64,000 bases of DNA, from NCBI GenBank assembly GCA_949425635.1, contig CASPWD010000005.1:92552-156551 (forward strand), given 5' to 3'. Position numbers and translations under genes: made by a program. This DNA is from an uncultured Bacilli bacterium. GTDB taxonomy: Bacteria > Bacillota_I > Bacilli_A > RF39 > UBA660. Positions 26,449-35,410 of this stretch are shown here, in pieces. How positions within the stretch are numbered: position 1 is the stretch's first letter; the number at the start of each line of letters is the position of its first letter. The notes under the pieces were generated by a model. That model was given only the letters and a program-made list of their open reading frames with translations, made no database searches and had not been told where the DNA came from.

Positions 26449-26779
26449 AGTATATCACTCCTTTATGGTCAAAGTCTTTATAATGCTCATTACTTATATC
26501 TGCTAAATCCATAACTAAACAATTATCTTGTGGTTTTACTATTAATCTTATTACACCACCATGTTTAGATAAATTAAAAGAATAATAGCCACTATTATTA
26601 TATTTTAGAGGTTCAAAATCATACATATAAGATAAAGGGTTGTTTTTAAGTTCATTAAAATCACATGAATTCTTTATTAATTCAATTATATCTTCTAAAT
26701 TAGTTAATTGTTCTGTTCTATGCTTCTTCTTTAGTTCCTTAAGTCCTTTATCATAGTTCTTGCTGTATCTAATATTCAT
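26438..26779 (-). CDS. HigB/RelE-like toxin
   Basis: 113 residues, first gene of the pair, with a strong AGGAGG ribosome site. The layout is that of the RelE superfamily: YSKNYDKGLKELKKKHRT as the first helix, LEDIIELIKNSCDFNELKNNPLS as the second, then GGVIRLIVKP and CLVMDLADISNEHYKDF strands. Members are usually ribosome-dependent mRNA nucleases. Catalytic residues are too variable to assign here. Coupled to the HTH-peptidase gene by an 11-base overlap. Confidence 0.8.
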   Translation of the reverse strand: MNIRYSKNYDKGLKELKKKHRTEQLTNLEDIIELIKNSCDFNELKNNPLSYMYDFEPLKYNNSGYYSFNLSKHGGVIRLIVKPQDNCLVMDLADISNEHYKDFDHKGVIYYDE

Positions 26780-26814
26780 TAATTAACCTCCTGAAAATAT
26801 TCCTTTCCTTCATG

Positions 26815-26846
26815 CATATATTAACACAAAAGTTAATATATGTAAA
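26815..26846 (-). promoter_or_regulatory. promoter and operator of the toxin-antitoxin pair
   Basis: Minus strand TTTACA (26846-26841), a 17-bp spacer and TAATAT (26823-26818). A perfect 11-bp inverted repeat CATATATTAAC / GTTAATATATG (26815-26842, 6-bp loop) spans the spacer and -10, a plausible autorepression site for the HTH protein. Confidence 0.8.
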
Positions 26847-26858
26847 GAAAACTAAAAT

Positions 26859-26887
26859 ATAAAAAACTAGTACACCTATATACTAGT
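26859..26887 (-). terminator. terminator of topB
   Basis: ACTAGTA / TACTAGT stem followed by TTTTTTATA on the minus strand. Confidence 0.8.
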
Positions 26888-26917
26888 CTATAACTTCACT
26901 TTCAATATATAAGTTTT

Positions 26918-29032
26918 TTAATTGCTAAAATCAAAGACAACCTTCTTTTCATCATCTAACTTCAATTTCGCATTAAAATTCTTACCATTTTTAGATACGA
27001 AACCTTCGATATTCGATGTTACACCTTCACTTAATAATTTCTCTACATTACTTTTAGAAATAATACGTCCACAAATTTGAAGACTTACCTTAAACTTACA
27101 ATTTTGATAATCGCGACATCCATATGCAAATCTATTTTTTATTACTTCACCACCACATAATGGACATTTACCAACTACATCGCCATAAAAACCAATATCT
27201 GTGTCTTTTTCAATCGTAACATCTTTCTTAATAAATACTTCTTGAATTTCTTTTTTAGCTAAGCCAACTGAATCATCAACTGTCATTTCGTTTCTAAATA
27301 CCTTCTTCAATGCCTTACCCATCTCACTTGTCTTATATTTATCCATCGAAATATTCAATTGCATTAATGAATTAATTAAGAATTCCCCTTTAGGTAAAAT
27401 AGTATAAACATCTTTTTTTAAAGAAATATATTCTGATTTCTTCGCATTATCAATAATACCTGTTCTAGTTGCTTCTGTTCCTAATTCTAATCCTTCAAAT
27501 ATCGCCTTATAATCTTCTGTATCGTCAACTTCCTCACCATTCGCGATTTTCTCATCAATTTCTTTCTTATCCTCTTTAAAAGGATTCATTAAATAATTAT
27601 TTAAAGTCTCTATTGTGTAATGCTTTGGTGGTGTCGTCTCTTTTTCTTTTAACTTAAATAAAGTATTAACTTTATCTCCTATATTTAAATTTGGTAATAT
27701 CTTATCTTTAGAACTAGGAGAATCAAATTTCGTCCATCCTGGTTCCTTTATAATCATTCCCTTTAAAATAAAATCTTCATAATCGCCGACACTAATTTTA
27801 ATTTCGGTCTTTTCTACTTTACAATCATCACTACAAAATACTGCAACAAATCTTTTAAATATAGTTTGATAAACTAGGAATTCTTCTTCAGTTAATTTAT
27901 TCTTATCTGGTATTTTATAAGTTGGTGTTATTGCAGAATGGGACTCTATTTTACTATCATCGAATATTGTCTTCTTATCTTTAAACTTAACTGGGTAGCC
28001 TAACTTAGAAATATTTTCTAATATCTTCTTTACTTTATCTTTCTCTGCAACTGCTAAATACTCTGAATTTGTTCTCGGATATGTTAAGAAGCCATTTTCA
28101 TATAACTTCTGAACAATCTCTAAAGACTTATTCATAGGTATCTTATATTTCTTACCTAATAGATTTTGTAACTTAGTTAATGAAAATAACTTAGGTGGAT
28201 TCATTACATCCTTTTTAACTTTTTTGTCCACAACAATAGCATCTACACTATTATACTTAGCACACATCTCTAAGGCTTTTTTCTGATTATCTTTATCAAA
28301 CTTTTCTTTACTATTTAATTCAACTACTTCACCATTAGTTTCTTCATTACTCCACATACCATAATACATTTCTGGTTTGAAGTTACGAATGGCCATATCA
28401 CGGTCATATATTGCTTTTACAATCGGAATAATAACTCTTCCTACTCTAAGTAAAGTTCCTGTCTTAAGGGTAGCATATCTTGTTAAGTTTACACCATATA
28501 ACCAATCTGTATAAGTTCTAGCAAATCCTTCATTAGCTAAATTATCGTATTCACTGTCTAATTTCATTTCTTGTAAGCCTTGATAGATAGTCTCCTGTGT
28601 TTGATCTGGTAACCATAAGCGATATATTTCTTTTTCACTTTTTAAGGCATTATTTATACATAAACGTACAATAATTTCTCCTTCTCTATCCGAGTCGCCA
28701 GCATTTACTATTTTTACTACATCTTCTCTATTACATAATGAACTTATTATATTAAATTGTTTTTGTACTCCACTATCTATTTGCTTATTACTATCTTTCT
28801 TTAAATTAAATTTAAACTTTGAAGGAAAGCAAGGTAGATTATCCATCTTCCATTTTGTATCTGTTACATTATCTTCATAGTCTTCTATATCTGCTAATGT
28901 AAATAGATGTCCGAAAGCCCATGATACTAAATATTCTTGATTAGAATAGTATCCATCATTTCTTTTCATATTACCAATAGCACTTACTATATTTCTAGCT
29001 AAAGATGGTTTTTCTGCTATTATTAATATCAT
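26918..29032 (-). CDS. topB: DNA topoisomerase III
   Basis: 704 residues. An N-terminal TOPRIM domain (ILIIAEKPSLARNIVSAIG, then VNAGDSDREGE with the acidic metal triad) is followed by the type IA core with active-site Tyr in GFLTYPRTNSEYL. One C-terminal zinc-ribbon-like motif has CPLCGG and a following C..CKF. It relaxes negative supercoils and decatenates DNA. Topoisomerase III genes occur both on chromosomes and on conjugative elements, and here the neighbours are accessory. An extended -10 (TGTTATAAT, 29085-29080) sits directly beside the second triple-hairpin repeat. Confidence 0.95.
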   Translation of the reverse strand: MILIIAEKPSLARNIVSAIGNMKRNDGYYSNQEYLVSWAFGHLFTLADIEDYEDNVTDTKWKMDNLPCFPSKFKFNLKKDSNKQIDSGVQKQFNIISSLCNREDVVKIVNAGDSDREGEIIVRLCINNALKSEKEIYRLWLPDQTQETIYQGLQEMKLDSEYDNLANEGFARTYTDWLYGVNLTRYATLKTGTLLRVGRVIIPIVKAIYDRDMAIRNFKPEMYYGMWSNEETNGEVVELNSKEKFDKDNQKKALEMCAKYNSVDAIVVDKKVKKDVMNPPKLFSLTKLQNLLGKKYKIPMNKSLEIVQKLYENGFLTYPRTNSEYLAVAEKDKVKKILENISKLGYPVKFKDKKTIFDDSKIESHSAITPTYKIPDKNKLTEEEFLVYQTIFKRFVAVFCSDDCKVEKTEIKISVGDYEDFILKGMIIKEPGWTKFDSPSSKDKILPNLNIGDKVNTLFKLKEKETTPPKHYTIETLNNYLMNPFKEDKKEIDEKIANGEEVDDTEDYKAIFEGLELGTEATRTGIIDNAKKSEYISLKKDVYTILPKGEFLINSLMQLNISMDKYKTSEMGKALKKVFRNEMTVDDSVGLAKKEIQEVFIKKDVTIEKDTDIGFYGDVVGKCPLCGGEVIKNRFAYGCRDYQNCKFKVSLQICGRIISKSNVEKLLSEGVTSNIEGFVSKNGKNFNAKLKLDDEKKVVFDFSN

Positions 29033-29107
29033 AGTATCTAGACCTTCTTTCTATTTATTAATTTTTTCCAAGTATTTCTATTATAACATAAATATTTTTA
29101 TTATTTC

Positions 29108-29207
29108 TTTATTTAGTTCTTTGGAGCCTTAGGTCTCCAAAGAAAAAATGGAGAGTGTGATCTCCATTTTAGAACTTCTGAACCTATAGTTTCAGAAGTT
29201 AATTTTT
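29108..29207. repeat. triple-hairpin repeat, copy 2
   Basis: 100 bp, the same length and orientation as copy 1 (25291-25390), with 87 of 100 positions identical by eye. Hairpin 1 is TTCTTTGGAG/CTCCAAAGAA and hairpin 2 AAAATGGAG/CTCCATTTT. Both changes relative to copy 1 keep the pairing. Hairpin 3 has one unpaired change. It lies 22 bases after the stop of the 29230-29970 gene and abuts the topB promoter. Confidence 0.9.
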
Positions 29208-29229
29208 TTTAAAACATTAAATTATTCCA

Positions 29230-29970
29230 TTACCATAAACTTGGATTTTCAAAACAATCATAAGCGTCATCAGCATTTGCCGAATTCCTAAACTCTTTAT
29301 AAGATATATTGTGTGGAGAATATATGTTATCTCTTTCATAAAAATATGGTTGTTCCCAAAAAATATGATTCTGATCTTCAAATAAAAATGCAAGAGTTGA
29401 ACTAAACATCATACAAGGGATATTGTTTTTCAAAAAATAAATTCTTATCTTTATTTTATCTCCTACTCTTATTTTCCTATCATAGCAACAACTGTACCAG
29501 ACACTCTTATTATCTACTAAAGTTTCTAGAAAACTATAATCAGTCAAAACTATACTTTTTTTGTTTGTTGAAACAATATCTAGACATTCTATATCACTTT
29601 TACCTATATTTTTTATTATAACATCTTTAAAATCATGTTTATTCTTATTTTTTATTCCTTTTGGATAAATTATTTCATAATTATTATTTTCATCATATTT
29701 AATATTAAAAGGAGTTATAAATATTTCCATACTAATATCTAAATTATTGTCTTCCTTTTCAATGTACAACTCTGGTTTATTTTCAAAGTTCTTTTTCTTT
29801 TCATTTTCTAACTTCTCTTTTTGTTTTCGATTTTCTGATTTCCTGTTAAAATATGCTGTTGAAATAAAATTTAATATCCAACCAACAATAATACCTATCA
29901 AAGTAGCTAAAAAACTATTTTTATTAATATAATTAAAAACATCTTTTAAAATTTCTATAAATTTATTCAT
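29230..29970 (-). CDS. single-pass membrane protein of unknown function
   Basis: 246 residues. One N-terminal membrane helix (about 19-39, LATLIGIIVGWILNFISTAYF) is followed by a charged coiled-coil-like stretch (about 44-60, RKQKEKLENEKKK) and a beta-rich globular part. That part contains FKDVIIKNIGKSDIECLDIVSTNKK, which looks like an immunoglobulin-like sandwich. The family is not recognised. A promoter (TTGCTT-16-TATAAT) and the upstream terminator at 30012-30046 separate it from the ATPase gene. Read-through could still make it the third gene of that unit. Confidence 0.65.
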   Translation of the reverse strand: MNKFIEILKDVFNYINKNSFLATLIGIIVGWILNFISTAYFNRKSENRKQKEKLENEKKKNFENKPELYIEKEDNNLDISMEIFITPFNIKYDENNNYEIIYPKGIKNKNKHDFKDVIIKNIGKSDIECLDIVSTNKKSIVLTDYSFLETLVDNKSVWYSCCYDRKIRVGDKIKIRIYFLKNNIPCMMFSSTLAFLFEDQNHIFWEQPYFYERDNIYSPHNISYKEFRNSANADDAYDCFENPSLW

Positions 29971-30011
29971 ATTATTTCCTTTCTTTAATCTACTATTATA
30001 ATAATTACATT

Positions 30012-30046
30012 AAAAAAAGCAATGTAATAATACAATACACATTACT
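30012..30046 (-). terminator. terminator of the RloC-like ATPase gene
   Basis: AGTAATGT / ACATTGCT stem (one wobble) with a 13-base loop followed by TTTTTT on the minus strand, directly after the stop codon. Confidence 0.7.
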
Positions 30047-30048
30047 TC

Positions 30049-31941
30049 TTATATAGTCAAGAAGTGATTTTTTATATCTAAAATTTCTTTTGTTATATCA
30101 TCAAAAGTAAGATTTAAAGAATAATAGAAAGGCATCTTTTGGCTTTCAGTGTGAACATGTTGATTTAACATTACTTTTTTACTCATTAGATATTCTTTTG
30201 TCACTCTACTTGAACCATTCCATCTATTACCTCCAAATACATATCTAATTTTGTCTCCAAATTGTTTTCTTTGTAGTCCAGTATCTCCGCTTAAATTAAC
30301 ATAGAATTGTTTTTCGATCCATGCTCTAATTGCGGCACAATATATTATCTTATCAGCTGTATTATTAAGATACGAACTATTTTGAAATGTTTTATCGTCA
30401 AAGTTTTCTATTAGATTAACTAAATAATCATTAGAATAGTTAATTCCATCTATATCAATATTAAATGGACAATCGTAATGAAAAATCAAATGATTATCTG
30501 ACGTATCCTCCCATTCATCTTTCGCTAATAATAATTTTAAATAATTTAAATGAGGATAAGTAATTTCAATATGATTTAACAATTCAGTTAAACTTAAAAC
30601 ATTTGCGCTAGCCGTATATCCAACTGAATTTAAATATAAAGTATTTTTTCTTTTCTCCATAATTTCATATTCAAAAGCCGAACTATATTGAGAATTAGCA
30701 ATATTAATTGTATCAATATTATGAGTAAAAATTAATATATGCTTATTATCTTTTTTAGCTGATGCAATTTCATAAATAATTCTATATTGATTAGGTATAT
30801 CATAGCTACTTAAAGGATCATCTATGACTAAATAACTTTTATCACTTGATACAAATCCTAAAATACAAATAACAAAAGTCATCAAATTAATTTCACCTGT
30901 ACTATATGTATCAACATTTCTAGGTAACTTTATATTAATAAGTTTTTGAACATCATCAAAAATAATATCATCTTCTCTGACATCAAATTGCAATAGAAAA
31001 ACAGAATTAACATCTTCTTTATGGCTTTTCAAATTATTATAAAATTCATCTTTTTCTTTTTCTAACTCTAAAATTTTAGCATTTAAATCTATTAGTTGCT
31101 GTTTAGACTTTAATATAATCTTTGCCTTATCAGAATTACCGCCACATAGTAAATAATTTTCAATATTAGAAATACTAATTCCATTATCAACAATTATATT
31201 CTTTATATTATTTACATTCTCCAGTATTTTTGAAGGCGACATTCCAGAATGAGACAATTGATAATCTTCAACTATTTTTTCTTCTAATTTTTCTATTTCA
31301 GCTAATTTCCTAGCAATAATAACTTTTATTGGTTCATCATTTATTCTCCCACACACTGGACAAACAACCTCGTCGTTGTCTAAAAAAATATCAATTTCTT
31401 CTAAAATATGTTTTTTGTAATTGTTTTTTAAATCGTCAACCTGAGTTTTTATTTCATTTAAATCTAAAAAGCTTTTTGCATTTTTTTGAAAGAATATTTG
31501 ATCATCTTCAGGCATATCAAAAATCAAGTTTAAATGTTCATCACTAAATTTTAATATAGCTTCCTCATGATTTTTTCTTAATACTTCCATATTATTAGAT
31601 ATTGCCTTTGCATTTGCTGTATTAGTAATGCTAAATTTTTTTAAATTACCTCTGATATCAATATCATCAATTAATGTTTGCTTCTCACTTAATTTATTAT
31701 TCAATTCAACAATACTAGCACCAATTATAATATTATTTTTTTGACCAATAACAGATTCTTCTACTTCTTCATAATCAATAAAAGCATAATCATTATGACG
31801 GGATTTTATATTTTTATACAATGTTGATTTCCCCGTACCATTAGGACCTAATATTATTTTTATTTTATCACCCAAATCAATACTAAAATCAGCATCAAAA
31901 TTTAAATAATTTATTTCATTAAAGTTATCTGAATTAAACAT
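30049..31941 (-). CDS. Rad50/RloC-like zinc-hook ATPase, possible anticodon-nuclease C-terminus
   Basis: 630 residues. Walker A GPNGTGKST (32-40) and a CPVCG zinc-hook half-site (194-198) lie within a charged coiled-coil region (about 160-310). ABC-type signature STGEINL is near 347, Walker B YLVIDDPLSSYD at 370-381, and the switch His at 407 (IFTHNID). The C-terminal part has Arg539-x3-Glu543 (RAWIE) and a His-rich LNQHVH at 592-597. The R-x3-E...H pattern is that of the PrrC/RloC tRNA anticodon nucleases, and RloC also has a CxxC hook. The protein is shorter than typical RloC, so nuclease activity is an inference. It follows a PD-(D/E)XK nuclease gene by 70 bases. Confidence 0.75.
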   Translation of the reverse strand: MFNSDNFNEINYLNFDADFSIDLGDKIKIILGPNGTGKSTLYKNIKSRHNDYAFIDYEEVEESVIGQKNNIIIGASIVELNNKLSEKQTLIDDIDIRGNLKKFSITNTANAKAISNNMEVLRKNHEEAILKFSDEHLNLIFDMPEDDQIFFQKNAKSFLDLNEIKTQVDDLKNNYKKHILEEIDIFLDNDEVVCPVCGRINDEPIKVIIARKLAEIEKLEEKIVEDYQLSHSGMSPSKILENVNNIKNIIVDNGISISNIENYLLCGGNSDKAKIILKSKQQLIDLNAKILELEKEKDEFYNNLKSHKEDVNSVFLLQFDVREDDIIFDDVQKLINIKLPRNVDTYSTGEINLMTFVICILGFVSSDKSYLVIDDPLSSYDIPNQYRIIYEIASAKKDNKHILIFTHNIDTINIANSQYSSAFEYEIMEKRKNTLYLNSVGYTASANVLSLTELLNHIEITYPHLNYLKLLLAKDEWEDTSDNHLIFHYDCPFNIDIDGINYSNDYLVNLIENFDDKTFQNSSYLNNTADKIIYCAAIRAWIEKQFYVNLSGDTGLQRKQFGDKIRYVFGGNRWNGSSRVTKEYLMSKKVMLNQHVHTESQKMPFYYSLNLTFDDITKEILDIKNHFLTI

Positions 31942-32011
31942 TTCTACACCTCTTCTATCAACTTTAACTTTTCTGTATTTAAACTCATATCATGTAAAAC
32001 ATTGAAATTAG

Positions 32012-32791
32012 TTACTTTTGAGTTATTTTAGTAATTACATTTAAACCATCAGTAACTTTTGTTAAATCGTTCTCCAGTCCTTTAGGATTAACTATCCTTT
32101 CCTCTGGATCATAAACAAAACATAACAGACACTTACAATCTGGATGACTTTTATAACGATCAATATCAATTATAAGCTGTTCCCCTACTTGTCTATCACT
32201 CAAACCTTTACGTGTCTTTTTTACTTCAATAACAATCTGCTCACTTTTTAACAAAAAATCTTGTCTAGAACAACCACCCGCATATGAAGGAGTCCATTCT
32301 TCAGACCTAATATCATCAAAATATAGGCACAACAATGCATGTAACAAATCTTGTACATCATATTCGTCAGTTATATCTAATGTTTCTCTTGAATCATACC
32401 TATTTCTAAGCGTCCTAGCAACTAAATGAAACTTCTCAAATATATTAATCAAAAATTGCAAATTATTATCAAAACAATCGACATACGATTTAGAATCATT
32501 AATTATTTCATTTTCTTCTTCTAATAAGATTCTTAAATCTTCTATGGTTGTTTGCAAATTTCTTTCAAAAACTTTTATAAAAGATGATTTAGGTGTTCCT
32601 GATGTATAAACCGATAAAGAATATCTCCTATTTTTAAATTGTTCGACAGTCTCTTCACTATAATATTTTGAAATAAACCTTATCAAAGCATTATTCCAAG
32701 CCGTAAACTTACTATCACTAGAGGTTAAATTTTTTCCAATGAATTCTTGCGCCTCATTTATAAACTTTTGCAATTTCTCTTGCTTTGTCAT
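32012..32791 (-). CDS. PD-(D/E)XK restriction-endonuclease-like protein
   Basis: 259 residues. The N-terminal 140 residues are helical and unassigned. The C-terminal domain has the nuclease layout: EYDVQDLLHALLCLYFDDI leads into CSRQDFLL (Asp178), then QIVIEVKKTRKG (Glu189-x-Lys191). A following QLIIDIDRYKSH helix and the strand CKCLLCFVYDP complete it. Asp178/Glu189/Lys191 form the expected metal-binding triad. It is the first gene of the unit with the RloC-like ATPase. A restriction or abortive defense role is inferred from domain and context. A hairpin with a U tract lies in its leader. Confidence 0.8.
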   Translation of the reverse strand: MTKQEKLQKFINEAQEFIGKNLTSSDSKFTAWNNALIRFISKYYSEETVEQFKNRRYSLSVYTSGTPKSSFIKVFERNLQTTIEDLRILLEEENEIINDSKSYVDCFDNNLQFLINIFEKFHLVARTLRNRYDSRETLDITDEYDVQDLLHALLCLYFDDIRSEEWTPSYAGGCSRQDFLLKSEQIVIEVKKTRKGLSDRQVGEQLIIDIDRYKSHPDCKCLLCFVYDPEERIVNPKGLENDLTKVTDGLNVITKITQK

Positions 32792-32806
32792 AAACTACCT
32801 CCAAAT

Positions 32807-32832
32807 GAAAAAAATATCATATTAATGATATC
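32807..32832 (-). terminator. terminator-like hairpin in the nuclease gene leader
   Basis: Perfect stem ATATCAT-TAAT-ATGATAT (32831-32814) followed by TTTTTTT. It may end the acetyltransferase transcript, but it also lies downstream of the promoter at 32873-32845, so it could act as an attenuator. Confidence 0.65.
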
Positions 32833-32844
32833 TCAACCATACTA

Positions 32845-32873
32845 AATATAACATTTATTAATTTCTTTTACAA
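32845..32873 (-). promoter_or_regulatory. promoter of the nuclease/ATPase unit
   Basis: TTGTAA (32873-32868), a 17-bp spacer ending in TGT, TATATT (32850-32845) on the minus strand. Confidence 0.7.
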
Positions 32874-32884
32874 TAGAATTTAAG

Positions 32885-33388
32885 CTACTTTAACCTCTTC
32901 AAATAAATATTCCTAAGTCCATGCTTAAACTCTCTACTACCAACTAATAAAAATTCATCCTTAACTAAATTATTAATAGAATACACATTATCTGGATATA
33001 TAGTACTAATAGCATACTCATAGCCTAATTCTTTAGAATACTTATCTAATACTTCTAACATTTGATACTGTAATCCATTACCTACATACTTAGGATTAAC
33101 AAACATAGGACCATAATCTACTACCTTCTCATAATCTAAATTATCTAATCCCAACTTTACTAAATCATTATTAGTAGAAGGTATAAACACCATACTACAT
33201 ACAAACTCATTATCATTATAATACATCCATATCTTAGTATTATTATCTAACATATTACATAAATCTTCTCTACTAAAATCACCTAACCAATCAGGATATT
33301 TCATATTACTTTTTACTATATCTCTATTAGCTATATATTCATCTATATTAATATTATTATTTATACATTTTAAATTATCTAATTTCAT
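32885..33388 (-). CDS. GNAT-family N-acetyltransferase
   Basis: 167 residues from ATG 33388, which has AGGAGG very close upstream. An ATG nine codons earlier (33415) lacks any ribosome site. The GNAT core is visible: VDYGPMFVNPKYVGNGLQYQMLEVLDKYSKELGY, in which the acetyl-CoA loop RGxGxG is replaced by YVGNGLQ. A C-terminal EYAISTIYPDNVYSINNLVKDEF segment matches the second half of the fold. The substrate is unknown. It sits between DUF4238 and the nuclease gene in the same direction. Confidence 0.78.
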   Translation of the reverse strand: MKLDNLKCINNNINIDEYIANRDIVKSNMKYPDWLGDFSREDLCNMLDNNTKIWMYYNDNEFVCSMVFIPSTNNDLVKLGLDNLDYEKVVDYGPMFVNPKYVGNGLQYQMLEVLDKYSKELGYEYAISTIYPDNVYSINNLVKDEFLLVGSREFKHGLRNIYLKRLK

Positions 33389-33435
33389 ATACCTCCTGAT
33401 GAGTTCATTTACCATTAGTAATAAGTTTAAATTTT

Positions 33436-34323
33436 TTACTTTTGTTCTATATATTTTTCTAAAAGCTCTTTTTTATGTGAATATATTTGATTATATGATA
33501 ATTTAGCAACTAAATCATTCCATTCTATAACTTCGTCATCATCAATTATTATAACTTTTTTATCTGGATATTTTTCTTGCTTAGAAACTATTATCGCCAA
33601 CGAAGGAGAGATAGGATAATATAATTCAAATTCATCTGGTATACCATCAAAATCACTATGAAAGTTTATTATAGGTTGATCCGAAGTTATAAAATTATCG
33701 TTTTCACTTTTTAATAAACAAACTTGATATTTTTCTTGAAATAGTGATAAACCTATTTTGAAAGCAATACTATGGCGAATTAGCATCCAAACATTTTCTC
33801 CTCTTATGTCAGATTCTCCCAATTTTGAAAACATGTTTTGAGTATTTTCTTTTATTTTTTTTGTTCGACAATATTGTTCTGCAATTGCATGAAAAAACTG
33901 CATAGAATTAGTTGTATTTTCTAAAAAAGAAAAGTCTTCGTTATATAAAGAATATAATATTGGTTTTAATCTATCTTCAATTACACAATTGAAATGTTTT
34001 TCTTCACTCTGTTTAGCAAATTCAATTATTTCATCTCTTTTTGTATTATCTGACGAGTTACAAACTTTTTTTAACGCATTATTAATTTGTTCATATATAT
34101 GCATTAAATTATCACAAGAATTTTTTGCAAAATATTTTCCTATCTCAATTTCTTTATCAGTACATTGTTTGAATTCATAAAAATAGTTTTCTTTTCCTAT
34201 ATTCATAATATTAGTAAAAATTATTTTTTTATTATTCATTAAACAATAAATTTTTTCATTTAAGGTCCATGGCCTTAAATATTTTCTATAAACATAATGC
34301 GGTTGTTTTGTAATACTTGACAT
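33436..34323 (-). CDS. DUF4238 protein
   Basis: 295 residues. The N-terminus KQPHYVYRKYLRPWTLNEKIY is the characteristic opening of DUF4238, and NIGKENYFYE follows as in that family. LLKSENDNFITSDQPIINF in the middle and a late YPISPSLAIIV are further typical segments. DUF4238 proteins are scattered in accessory regions and their biochemical role is not established. It is transcribed from an extended -10 (TGTATACT) just downstream of the recombinase remnant. Confidence 0.82.
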   Translation of the reverse strand: MSSITKQPHYVYRKYLRPWTLNEKIYCLMNNKKIIFTNIMNIGKENYFYEFKQCTDKEIEIGKYFAKNSCDNLMHIYEQINNALKKVCNSSDNTKRDEIIEFAKQSEEKHFNCVIEDRLKPILYSLYNEDFSFLENTTNSMQFFHAIAEQYCRTKKIKENTQNMFSKLGESDIRGENVWMLIRHSIAFKIGLSLFQEKYQVCLLKSENDNFITSDQPIINFHSDFDGIPDEFELYYPISPSLAIIVSKQEKYPDKKVIIIDDDEVIEWNDLVAKLSYNQIYSHKKELLEKYIEQK

Positions 34324-34350
34324 TAAATAATCACCTATAAATAGTATACA

Positions 34351-35180
34351 TTATTTTTTACCTTTTCTACCATATGAATTACGTGCTAAATTTCCATTTT
34401 CATATTTGAAAGTAACTTCTGGAACAACATCATATTTATATTTAATAGTGATATTTCTATCTTTATCAATAACTATTCTGTCTATTAAAGTATCAATAAG
34501 TTATTTTTTAATCTAATAGTTTTTTTATCTTTTTCAATTTGTAATTCTTTAATAACTTTATCTATATTTGTTGTTTCTTTATGAATATTTTTAACAATTG
34601 GTGCAGTATCTGGATTGGGTATTAAGTGGCCTTTATCTTCTGGGTCTCTCATATAGCCAAAACAAGGTAAACTTCCAACAAATTTTCCATTTTTTCTTTT
34701 TTCATTTAATACATTTCTAATTTTAACTAAGTTTTGCTTACTATAATAATCATTACAAGCGATTATAAATGTTGATGAATCATTACTAGCTTGATTTTTA
34801 AAACTATCATATGATTCTAATATAGATATAAATCTTATATTATTCTCTGGAAAGAATGTTTCAATATAAAAACCTGTCATAACATGATCTCTACCTAATC
34901 TAGATAAATCTTTAACTATTACACAATTAATTTTTTTATTATTTATATCTTCTAACATTTTTTGAAATCCAGGTCTTTCAAAATCAGTACCAGAATATCC
35001 ATCATCAACATATTCTTTAACTAAATTAAAATCATTATTTTTAACATAGCCTCTTAATAATTTTTTTTGATTAATTACACTTTCACTATCAGATTCATAT
35101 TTTTTATCTTTATCTTCTTGAGATAATCTTATGTAGATTCCAACATTGAAATCTACTCCAGTTAAGTAAGTATTATACAT
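34351..35180 (-). pseudogene. large serine recombinase (TndX/TnpX type), truncated and frameshifted
   Basis: The N-terminal resolvase domain is intact: VGIYIRLSQEDKD with the nucleophile Ser, DGYSGTDFERPGFQKML, VKDLSRLGRDH and NDYYSKQNLVKIRNVLNEK. The reading continues through GYMRDPEDKGHLIPNPDTAP, then jumps to a coiled-coil-like tail and stops at 34485. The typical C-terminal ending (LIDRIVIDKDRNITIKYKYD...) continues in another frame to TAA at 34351. The remaining length is roughly half of a normal enzyme. Both an internal deletion and a frameshift are therefore needed to explain it. It is the remnant of an integrative or mobilizable element whose other traces lie at 35259-36360. Confidence 0.85.
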
Positions 35181-35258
35181 TTATCATCCTTTTCATCTCA
35201 CTTAATTGGGTATTAAGACTCATCCATGATAGCATCATCTTACTTAACTTGCAAATCA

Positions 35259-35345
35259 TTAGTTAGATAAATCTCCTTTTTCGTATTTTATTATCTCCTC
35301 GATAAGATATTTTAATATTAAATCTTTAAATGAAGTGTTATTCAA
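35259..35345 (-). CDS. 28-residue small protein of the element remnant
   Basis: TTG start at 35345 with a strong GGAGGAG six bases upstream. The 28 residues contain FKDLILKYLIEEIIKYEKG and are helical. Small helical proteins just before the recombinase gene are common in elements of this type, but I cannot name it. Confidence 0.5.
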   Translation of the reverse strand: MNNTSFKDLILKYLIEEIIKYEKGDLSN

Positions 35346-35371
35346 ATAGTACTCCTCCTTTAGTTTGTTTC

Positions 35372-35410
35372 CTATTTATCTATGCTTAATTTAATTAATT
35401 TTTCATACAT
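35372..35410 (-). CDS. 12-residue mini-ORF with good ribosome site
   Basis: ATG 35410 is eight bases after AGGAG and encodes MYEKLIKLSIDK. It ends 27 bases before the next small ORF start. It may be a leader peptide or the stump of a deleted gene. Weakly supported. Confidence 0.3.
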   Translation of the reverse strand: MYEKLIKLSIDK

